A DNA stretch of 64,000 bases from Paenibacillus tundrae (GTDB lineage Bacteria; Bacillota; Bacilli; Paenibacillales; Paenibacillaceae). Shown here piece by piece: positions 57,298 through 64,000 of this stretch. Both the position numbers and the translations under genes were made by a program. The DNA lies in NCBI RefSeq assembly GCF_036884255.1, contig NZ_CP145605.1, positions 4,464,001-4,528,000 on the forward strand, written 5' to 3'. Within the stretch, counting starts at the first letter, position 1. Each line of letters opens with the position of its first letter. Under the pieces are notes generated by a model that saw only the letters and a list, made by a program, of their open reading frames with translations, had not been told where the DNA came from and made no database searches.

Positions 57298-58929
57298 TTA
57301 CAGTCTGATCACTTGATGTTGCCCACGGAATTCACGGTGATCTTGAATCAATTCTTCAATCCATTCGGTTCCGAAGCGATTCAGATAATAGAGCGCATTG
57401 TGCACGCGTTCTTGTGGTTTATTCATTGGGAAAAGAGCATTTTGTATGCCATTCCAATGACTAAGCCCCACCTGATGTTTAAGTGAAATCGCTTTGTTCG
57501 TCTGGTTTTGCAGATACTGAATTTGTTCGTTGATCTTTCTTAAATTCGTATCACAGATTCGATCTAGACCGGGATGAATTGCCGTAATTTGCTCAATCAA
57601 AGGACGATAGATATCAGCAATCGCCTGACTAGCCTGGCTGAATTGTTCTTCTACCTGAAATGTCTCTTGACCAGCAAGCCACTGATCACGTTTTTCTTCG
57701 AGATGGTACTGCACATCTTGGAAAGAAAGCCCGTACTGATTCATATGTTTCTGATGAACATCCTCAAGGATGGTAAATGACAAACGTGGTAACAGAATGG
57801 GCATCTGAAGACCAAACTGTGTAAATGCAGTGCGTGTCAAACCCCAATAGGAGATCTCACCTTGCCCCAAAATAACAGCGATAACAGGCAGGATTGAATC
57901 CTGCATTAACGGACGAGTGAGTACGTTATTACTGAATCTCTCGGGATGTTCTGCCAGCTCTTGTAACAAGCGTTCTTCTGAGAAGGAAACCAGACCTTTC
58001 CGATCCGTGTATAGACCGTCCTTCAAAAGCAACAACAGGCGTGCTCCTCCATGAATGTAAAACAAGTTGGCACCGTCATCTGCAACTTCTGCTGGCATGT
58101 CGTAGCCTGCTTCTTTCACTAATGAAGCTCCGTGAAGATAAGCCTCACGCAATATATCATTTTCACGAATGATCCGTTCAAAAACGGGTTGCTCTAATTG
58201 GCGAAGATCCGGCGAAGCAGCATCCATCAGGATAAGTCCACTTTTGCCAAACAACGCAGCAATCAATCGAGCAAAAGCATCACTAAGATTGGAACTTGAG
58301 TTATGGATATCAACCAGCAGTTTCATTAAGTTCGGTTTATGTACCGTGTCAGGTAATAGATGCTCTACCTGCTCAATTGAAGTCATCCACTGTTCTGTGT
58401 CAACCTTCACGTTACTGACCGAATCACGCCCCTCAAAGCGTCCATGCAGCTTCAGCTTCACGATATCGCCTTGGGTATCCGGTAAATAGGTGTGGTTAAC
58501 CTCATCCCAGTCATGATCTTCTCCCGCAATCCAGAAGACGGGTACAACCGGGCGCTGTAATCTAGTCTCAGCTTCACGCGCAGCTGCTACTACACTGGCT
58601 GCTTTGTAAATAACGAACAAGGGTCCTGTCAACAATCCACTCTGTTGACCCCCTGTGACTACCAGCGCATTCTCGTCAGCTAAACGATCGAGTGATCGTT
58701 GCACAGCATCATCAGGGTTTAATCGCTTATTATATATACGTAGATATTCTACTAAGTCCTGACGGTTAATACGTGTGTCTTCCGATTGGTCGAGCCATTC
58801 GGCACGTCTGTCCAGTTCAGATTCCCAGTGAATGTCATACTCATAAAGGCCACGCGCAGCATCACGTGAACAGATGTAGTCTTCTGCAAGCCGTGATCCG
58901 CTGCGGAGCGCCTCTGTAACACCTTTCAT
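57298..58929 (-). CDS. bshC: Bacillithiol biosynthesis cysteine-adding enzyme BshC
   Basis: Adds cysteine to GlcN-malate in bacillithiol synthesis. 543 aa, the normal length. The Rossmann-like core carries VVTGGQQSGLLTGPLFVIYK at about 91-110 and VFWIAGEDHDWDEVNHTYLP near 132-151, both highly conserved in BshC. A long coiled coil lies near 440-500. ATG behind AGGAGG. In B. subtilis bshC (yllA) directly precedes mraZ; here ahcY lies between. Confidence 0.95.
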   Translation of the reverse strand: MKGVTEALRSGSRLAEDYICSRDAARGLYEYDIHWESELDRRAEWLDQSEDTRINRQDLVEYLRIYNKRLNPDDAVQRSLDRLADENALVVTGGQQSGLLTGPLFVIYKAASVVAAAREAETRLQRPVVPVFWIAGEDHDWDEVNHTYLPDTQGDIVKLKLHGRFEGRDSVSNVKVDTEQWMTSIEQVEHLLPDTVHKPNLMKLLVDIHNSSSNLSDAFARLIAALFGKSGLILMDAASPDLRQLEQPVFERIIRENDILREAYLHGASLVKEAGYDMPAEVADDGANLFYIHGGARLLLLLKDGLYTDRKGLVSFSEERLLQELAEHPERFSNNVLTRPLMQDSILPVIAVILGQGEISYWGLTRTAFTQFGLQMPILLPRLSFTILEDVHQKHMNQYGLSFQDVQYHLEEKRDQWLAGQETFQVEEQFSQASQAIADIYRPLIEQITAIHPGLDRICDTNLRKINEQIQYLQNQTNKAISLKHQVGLSHWNGIQNALFPMNKPQERVHNALYYLNRFGTEWIEELIQDHREFRGQHQVIRL

Positions 58930-59013
58930 GAGGTCTGCCTCCTATTCTGCTTCAAAGCCTTTCTTGATTGTACCGAATCCAATGCCTCTTCGTCAAAAGA
59001 AAGTCACAAAAAC

Positions 59014-59045
59014 TACAAAAAAACCGCCGAACAAGTCGACGGTTT
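59014..59045 (-). terminator. Terminator of the opp operon
   Basis: Minus strand AAACCGTCG / CGGCGGTTT (9-bp stem, one G-U pair, 7-base loop) followed by TTTTTTT. It lies 33 bases after the stop of the fused OppD-OppF gene. Confidence 0.9.
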
Positions 59046-59077
59046 AAGATACATAGATAAGTCCAGTTACAATTGGT

Positions 59078-60847
59078 TTATACGTAAGGCTCTGAAACCC
59101 AATGACCTTTGGAAACTTCAATTAATTGAGCATTTTCCAGGTTATAAGGATCGTTTACAGGGCCACTACCTGCATTCTGGATTGGGCCAGCTTGCTCATC
59201 CGGCAACAAAATACGACGTTTGTTTGCTTCAACTTCCGGATCAGGTACCGGAATTGCTGACAGCAACGTTTTCGTGTATGGATGGATCGGATTAGCATAT
59301 AGCTCTTCACTTTCAGCAAGCTCAACCACTTTACCCATATACATAACCGCTACGCGGTCACTGATATGTTTAACCATGGACAAGTCATGCGCAATAAAGA
59401 GATATGTCAAGCCAAGACGTTGTTGGAGCTCTTCCAACAGTTTAACGACTTGTGCTTGGATCGATACATCCAATGCAGACAATGGCTCGTCACAGATGAT
59501 GAATTTAGGGTCTACAGCCAAGGCACGGGCAATCCCGATCCGTTGTCTTTGACCACCAGAGAATTCATGTGGGTAACGAAGCGCATGGCTAGGATTCAAG
59601 CCTACCAGATCAAGCAGCTCTTCAACCCGTTTTTTACGCTCAGCCCGGCTGGAAGCCAAACCGTGGATATCTAGGGATTCACCGATAATATCCATAACGT
59701 TAAAACGAGGGTTCAAGGATGCATATGGATCTTGGAAGATCATCTGCATATCTTTACGCATTTCTTTCATCTTACGCGGAGACAGCTTGTAGATATCTGT
59801 TCCGTTAAAGTTAACACTTCCGCCAGTTGGTTCATAAAGGCGCAGAATAGTACGACCTGTTGTAGATTTACCACAACCAGATTCGCCTACAACACCAAGT
59901 GTTTCGCCTTCAAAAATATCAAAGCTAACATCATTAACCGCCTTAAGAATGTTACCTTTACCCAAATTGAAGTATTGTTTCAAGTTCTTCACTTGAACTA
60001 GCGGCTTGTTGGCACCTTTGATAATACCAGCCGGTGCAGGTTTTTCTTTCTTAGGCTCATCCAAGCGTGGTAGAGCGTTCAACAACTTGATCGTGTATGG
60101 ATGTTGAGGATTGCTAAAGATTTCGGCAGTTGTTCCTGTCTCAACCACTTCGCCTTCCTTCATAACTACGACACGGTCACACATACCAGCAACTACACCA
60201 AGGTCATGGGTAATCAGCATGATCGATGTTCCGAGCTTTTGTTGCATATCCTTCATAACGTCCAGAATCTGCGCCTGAATCGTTACGTCGAGTGCTGTTG
60301 TTGGCTCATCCGCGATAAGAAGAGATGGACGGCACGCCAGCGCGATCGCGATCATCGCACGTTGACGCATACCACCAGAGAATTGGTGTGGATAATGATT
60401 CATGCGAATAGCCGCATTTTTGATTCCCACGAGCTCCAACATTTCCAGGGCGCGTTTTTCTGCTTCTTTCTTGGACATATTCTGGTGCTTACGCAGAACT
60501 TCAGTGATCTGTTTACCTATTTTAATTGTAGGATTCAATGAAGTCATTGGATCTTGGAAGATCATACCGATATCTTTACCACGAATGGCTTCCATTTGTT
60601 TGTCTGTTTTATTTAACAGGCTTTGCCCGTGAAAAGTAATTTCTCCACTTTTGACCTTCGAAGGCGGGGAGGGAATCAACTTCATGATCGTTTGGGCGGT
60701 AACACTCTTACCACTACCCGATTCACCAACGATCCCCAACGTCTCTCCTTTGCCAAGTTCAAAACTTACATTTTTAACGGCATCAAATTCTCCAGAACGT
60801 GTCGTAAAGGACACGCTCAAATCTTTGACTGTTAAAATCGGCTCCAT
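59078..60847 (-). CDS. Fused OppD-OppF oligopeptide ABC transporter ATPase
   Basis: 589 aa from the ATG at 60847, which has AGGAGGT 7 bases upstream. Two complete ABC ATPase domains are in one chain. Domain 1 (about 1-270) has [24 protein letters not shown] and [12 protein letters not shown]. Domain 2 (about 285-560) has [24 protein letters not shown] and [12 protein letters not shown]. Each half ends in the oligopeptide-transporter C-terminal segment ([15 protein letters not shown] and [15 protein letters not shown]). The order corresponds to OppD then OppF. All key residues are intact in both halves. Confidence 0.93.
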   Translation of the reverse strand: MEPILTVKDLSVSFTTRSGEFDAVKNVSFELGKGETLGIVGESGSGKSVTAQTIMKLIPSPPSKVKSGEITFHGQSLLNKTDKQMEAIRGKDIGMIFQDPMTSLNPTIKIGKQITEVLRKHQNMSKKEAEKRALEMLELVGIKNAAIRMNHYPHQFSGGMRQRAMIAIALACRPSLLIADEPTTALDVTIQAQILDVMKDMQQKLGTSIMLITHDLGVVAGMCDRVVVMKEGEVVETGTTAEIFSNPQHPYTIKLLNALPRLDEPKKEKPAPAGIIKGANKPLVQVKNLKQYFNLGKGNILKAVNDVSFDIFEGETLGVVGESGCGKSTTGRTILRLYEPTGGSVNFNGTDIYKLSPRKMKEMRKDMQMIFQDPYASLNPRFNVMDIIGESLDIHGLASSRAERKKRVEELLDLVGLNPSHALRYPHEFSGGQRQRIGIARALAVDPKFIICDEPLSALDVSIQAQVVKLLEELQQRLGLTYLFIAHDLSMVKHISDRVAVMYMGKVVELAESEELYANPIHPYTKTLLSAIPVPDPEVEANKRRILLPDEQAGPIQNAGSGPVNDPYNLENAQLIEVSKGHWVSEPYV

Positions 60848-60865
60848 TAATCCCACCTCCTATTT

Positions 60866-61792
60866 CTATTTACGTAATTTCGGATCGAGTGCATCACGCA
60901 GACCGTCACCGAGCAAGTTAAATGCTAGCATTGTGATAACCATCAAACCTGCTGGGAACCACATCCGCCATGGAAACAGTGTCCAACCTGTCAAGGCATC
61001 ATTGATCATTGAACCTAGTGAAGATCTCGGTGCAGATACACCTAGTCCGAGGAAGCTCAAGAAAGCTTCAGCAAAGATTGCATTTGGAATGGACAATGTC
61101 AATGTTACGAGAATTGGACCGATTGCGTTAGGCAGCAAATGACGGAACAATTGACGAGTTGTGCTTGCACCCATCGAACGTGCCGCGAGAATAAAGTCTC
61201 TGTTTTTGAGTTGCATAATCTCTCCACGGACAATCCATGACATACTGATCCAGCCCGTAATGGTGAGTGCAATGATAATGGTAGTCAAACTTGGTTCCAA
61301 TACAACCAACAACAAGATTACTACGAGCATGTAAGGCAAAGAGTAAAGAATTTCGGAAAACTTGTTCATAATTCCATCTACACGTCCACCGTAGAAGCCC
61401 ATGATTGCCCCATAAATAACACCGATAATAAGGTCAATCAAAGCTGCGGCCAAACCTACAGTAAGGGATACACGTGCACCGACCCATGTTCTTACCCATA
61501 CATCACGACCAAGCTCGTCCGTTCCGAACCAGTGTTCCGCACTTGGTGGTGAGTTAGAATTGATCAGATCGTTGGAATAGTAATTGTACTGAGTAAACAA
61601 TGAAGTTGGACCGATTATAGAGAAAATCACGACAAGAATTAAGACACCTAGACTGATCATTGCGGCTTTGTTCGCTGCAAGTCTATACATAGCATCTTTA
61701 AAAAGAGATATGCTTTCTTGCGGCTTAACCGCTGCCTGACTGTTCAGGTCAGTGTTAGCCGTTTCATTTTTTTTATTGTTCGTGCCAGACAA
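60866..61792 (-). CDS. oppC: Oligopeptide ABC transporter permease OppC/DppC
   Basis: 308 aa with an extended polar N-terminus (1-30), a first membrane segment near 40-62 and the OppC N-terminal domain. The binding-protein-dependent transport permease domain follows (about 95-300, five segments), with the EAA-type loop AARSMGASTTRQLFRHLLPN. TTG start, 7 bases after GGGGG, and 2 bases after the oppB stop. Confidence 0.92.
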   Translation of the reverse strand: MSGTNNKKNETANTDLNSQAAVKPQESISLFKDAMYRLAANKAAMISLGVLILVVIFSIIGPTSLFTQYNYYSNDLINSNSPPSAEHWFGTDELGRDVWVRTWVGARVSLTVGLAAALIDLIIGVIYGAIMGFYGGRVDGIMNKFSEILYSLPYMLVVILLLVVLEPSLTTIIIALTITGWISMSWIVRGEIMQLKNRDFILAARSMGASTTRQLFRHLLPNAIGPILVTLTLSIPNAIFAEAFLSFLGLGVSAPRSSLGSMINDALTGWTLFPWRMWFPAGLMVITMLAFNLLGDGLRDALDPKLRK

Positions 61793-61794
61793 CG

Positions 61795-62727
61795 TTATGC
61801 CCCCTTCCGGCTTTCCAGCTTAATTCTAGGATCAATTAGCACGTAAGCAATATCTGTGAAGAAACGTGCCAACATCAGGAGAATACCGTAGAAGATCGTA
61901 ATCCCCATGATCATTGTGTAATCACGGTTTGTGATACTTTCTACGAATACTTTACCAATACCACCAATGTTAAAGATTTGTTCAATAACTACGGAACCTG
62001 TAATAATATTTGCTGTCATTGGACCAACATAAGTCACAACAGGAAGAATACCATTACGTACAACATGTCTGAACATAATTGCAGGCCATTTCAGACCTTT
62101 AGCTTTCGCTGTTTTGATATAGTCAGCATGAAGTACTTCCAGCATGCTTGAACGCGTCAAACGAGCGATAAAGGCGATCGGAGATGCAGATAGAGCTGCA
62201 ACCGGGAGCACATAGTCGAGTGGTCCGTCGAAGCCCATTACGTTAAACCATCCGAGTTTGGATGCAAAAATGTATTGCAATAGGGACGCTAACAAGAAGC
62301 TTGGTACCGCGATCCCGATAACAGCAAGCACCATCGTGACATCATCAATGAGTTTACGGTGATACACTGCTGCGATCAGACCAAGCAGTACACCCACTAT
62401 AACGGAGATAATAATTGCGAAGACACCCAGTTTAAGTGACGCTGTAAACGTTTGAGTAATCATGTCGGTTACTTCTTGGTTCAGGTATTTCATAGAAACC
62501 CCGAAATCCCCTTGAATAATTCCACCCATGTACTTCAGATATTGAACAAACATAGGCTTGTCTAATCCATACTTCACTTCTAGTAGTGCCCGAATTTCAG
62601 GCGTTACTTTTTTCTCGGATGTAAAAGGGTCACCCGGAATGGCCTTCATTAGGAAGAAGGTTGCTGATGCGAGTATGAAAAGCGATAGCAGCATAAATAG
62701 CAGTTTTTTCAGCACGTACTTAACCAA
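61795..62727 (-). CDS. oppB: Oligopeptide ABC transporter permease OppB/DppB
   Basis: I start it at the TTG at 62727 (310 aa), 9 bases after GGAGGT; the frame stays open for another 50 codons upstream, but that part overlaps the terminator hairpin and has no ribosome site. Membrane segment at about 9-30, then the OppB N-terminal domain with MKAIPGDPF, and the permease domain (about 95-300) with the EAA-type loop TAKAKGLKWPAIMFRHVVRN. Typical for the family. Confidence 0.92.
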   Translation of the reverse strand: MVKYVLKKLLFMLLSLFILASATFFLMKAIPGDPFTSEKKVTPEIRALLEVKYGLDKPMFVQYLKYMGGIIQGDFGVSMKYLNQEVTDMITQTFTASLKLGVFAIIISVIVGVLLGLIAAVYHRKLIDDVTMVLAVIGIAVPSFLLASLLQYIFASKLGWFNVMGFDGPLDYVLPVAALSASPIAFIARLTRSSMLEVLHADYIKTAKAKGLKWPAIMFRHVVRNGILPVVTYVGPMTANIITGSVVIEQIFNIGGIGKVFVESITNRDYTMIMGITIFYGILLMLARFFTDIAYVLIDPRIKLESRKGA

Positions 62728-62847
62728 CCCTTGCACACCTCCAAAAACAATATTTTGTATACAAATCGATTGTAGAATTAGACAACAATAAAGTCCAATC
62801 CATTTATCGGAAATTTCAAGAATTATAAGGAAAATCAGTTCACATAC

Positions 62848-62890
62848 AAAAAAATCGGGATATATATGGAATTCCACATATATATCCCGA
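62848..62890 (-). terminator. Strong hairpin terminator between oppA and oppB
   Basis: Minus strand reads a near-perfect 36-base palindrome (62890-62855; outer arms TCGGGATATATAT and ATATATATCCCGA around GTGGAATTCC) followed by TTTTTTTG. It lies 27 bases after the oppA stop. Partial readthrough here would give more binding protein than permease, the usual arrangement for oppA-type operons. The sequence from 62728 to 62847 is AT-rich; I see no clear internal promoter. Confidence 0.85.
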
Positions 62891-62916
62891 AGTAATCATA
62901 TAGACTTCAGAACAAC

Positions 62917-64000
62917 TTATTTCTCTTCCAGATATGCACGAGTGAAGTCAATTGCTCCACTGAAATCAAGTTGTACGCCTTTCAGGTAAGGCTTAGTCAA
63001 AGATACGTTAGTGTAGTAGTAGATTGGCATAACAGCCATTTCATCTTGAATCAGGATTTTTTCAGCGTCAGCGAAAGCAGCCATACGAGCAGCTGGATCA
63101 GCAGATTTTACAGTGTCTTTAACATCTTTGTCATACTGAGCATTGCTGAACTTGGAATCGTTGTTTGTGTTTCCAGTAGTCCACATTTCCAAGAAGTTGT
63201 ACGGGTCATTATAGTCTGCAGACCAACCTGCACGAGCAACTTGGAAGTTTTGGTTTTGACGATTATCGAGGAATACGCCCCACTCTTGGTTTTCAGTTTT
63301 CACGTCAACGCCAAGATTATTCTTCCACATATCAGCAACTGCAAGAGCAATCTTCTGATGGTTGTCACTTGTGTTGTAGATCAAAGTGATTGCAGGCAAC
63401 GTAGTGTAACCTTCTTCTTTCATACCTTCTTCAAGCAATTTTTTAGCTTCTTCTACATTTTCAGTGAAGTAGTCATCTTTGTGCTCATCACGGAACTCGC
63501 CGTTTTCACCACGGATACCTGGAGGTACGAAACCGAATGCTGGAATTTGTCCACCTTGAGTTACTTTGTCAACGATTGGTTGACGGTTAATAGACATTGC
63601 AAATGCTTTACGGATTTTAACGTTGTTAAATGGAGCTTCATTTACGTTAAATTGGTAGTAGTACGTACTTGCGATACCAGTAGCTTTGAACTCATCTGGC
63701 AATTCTGCTTTTACAGAAGGAATTTGGTCAGTTGGGATCTCACCGTTAGGTGCACCAGTGTAATCCAATTGTCCGGATTTGTAAGCTTGCAGTTCAGAAG
63801 CACTGCTGCTTGTCAAGGACATATCGATTTGAGTCAATTTAATATCAGATGCTGCATGGTAGCCATCATTTTTCTTAACTACGATTTTTTGACCTTTAGC
63901 GTACGTATCCATAGTGAATGGTCCGTTAACGATCATGTTTTTGTAATCTGTGAAGAATTTGTCATTTGTATCAGCAGACTGGTGTACTGGGTAGTACGTG
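62917..64000 (-). CDS. oppA: Oligopeptide ABC transporter substrate-binding protein (partial, 5' end outside window)
   Basis: C-terminal 360 codons of an OppA/DppA-type SBP family 5 lipoprotein. The frame stays open to the window edge, and the first in-frame ATG (63936) is internal. Family blocks visible are NGPFTMDTYAKGQKIVVKKN, the YYYQFNVNEAPFNNVKIRKA region, AFAMSINRQPIV and RAGWSADYNDPYNFLEM. The N-terminal lipobox is not in view. It is the first gene of the opp operon and ends just before a strong terminator. Confidence 0.93.
   Translation of the reverse strand, partial: TYYPVHQSADTNDKFFTDYKNMIVNGPFTMDTYAKGQKIVVKKNDGYHAASDIKLTQIDMSLTSSSASELQAYKSGQLDYTGAPNGEIPTDQIPSVKAELPDEFKATGIASTYYYQFNVNEAPFNNVKIRKAFAMSINRQPIVDKVTQGGQIPAFGFVPPGIRGENGEFRDEHKDDYFTENVEEAKKLLEEGMKEEGYTTLPAITLIYNTSDNHQKIALAVADMWKNNLGVDVKTENQEWGVFLDNRQNQNFQVARAGWSADYNDPYNFLEMWTTGNTNNDSKFSNAQYDKDVKDTVKSADPAARMAAFADAEKILIQDEMAVMPIYYYTNVSLTKPYLKGVQLDFSGAIDFTRAYLEEK

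Overview
The window is a piece of a Paenibacillus-like chromosome (low-GC, endospore-forming Firmicute). The evidence is gene order: mraZ-rsmH-ftsL-pbpB-spoVD-murE-murF-mraY-murD-spoVE-murG-murB-divIB-ftsA-ftsZ-spoIIGA-sigE-sigG-ylmC-pgeF-ylmE-sepF-ylmG-ylmH-divIVA-ileS-ylyA-lspA-rluD-pyr follows the Bacillales dcw/sporulation/pyr order. The sporulation sigma factors, SpoVD, SpoIIGA, BshC and AGGAGG-type ribosome sites agree. The genus is an inference. Every gene I can support is on the minus strand except one (ylyA), so the biological order runs from high to low coordinates.

Layout in the direction of transcription: (1) 64000-59078, an oligopeptide ABC transporter (partial oppA, oppB, oppC and a fused oppD-oppF ATPase), with a strong hairpin between oppA and oppB. 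(2) 58929-55989, bshC (bacillithiol) and a solo ahcY. (3) 55798-35744, the dcw cluster, from a sigma-A promoter with four 10-bp-phased MraZ boxes to the ftsZ terminator, with murA inside it. (4) 35443-32835, spoIIGA-sigE-sigG with a sigma-F-type promoter in front of sigG. (5) 32509-28180, the ylm genes to divIVA. (6) 28166-24139, an Ile T-box riboswitch, then an 85-bp tandem repeat array inside the leader, then a type 2 isoleucyl-tRNA synthetase. (7) 23923-21103, a DUF5665 gene, ylyA on the other strand, lspA and an RluD-family enzyme. (8) 20994-15951, a DapL-like aminotransferase and then a five-gene accessory cassette: UbiA phosphoribosyltransferase, HAD phosphatase, two overlapping SMR-type proteins and a large polytopic membrane protein. 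(9) 15651-5886, the pyr operon pyrR-pyrB-pyrC-carA-carB-pyrF-pyrE behind a PyrR attenuator; pyrP, pyrK and pyrD are absent. (10) 5720-1, an ABC export/remodelling operon: ATPase, lipoprotein adaptor, large FtsX-type permease and a second ATPase cut by the window edge.

How the genes work together: the dcw and ylm blocks make lipid II (MurE carries the meso-DAP motif, matching the DapL-like enzyme) and drive septation. SpoIIGA, SigE, SigG, SpoVD, SpoVE and YlyA turn the same machinery to sporulation. The UbiA cassette looks like a route for making and flipping a polyprenyl-phosphate pentose and putting it on the cell surface; this is the most interesting candidate system here. The other notable signals are non-coding: the 85-bp repeat array in the ileS leader, a two-copy MITE-like element with flanking 8-bp direct repeats, a 210-bp imperfect palindrome between pyrC and carA, and two tandem PyrR-type hexaloop hairpins in the pyr leader. 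I see no tRNA, rRNA, CRISPR array, prophage or complete insertion sequence.
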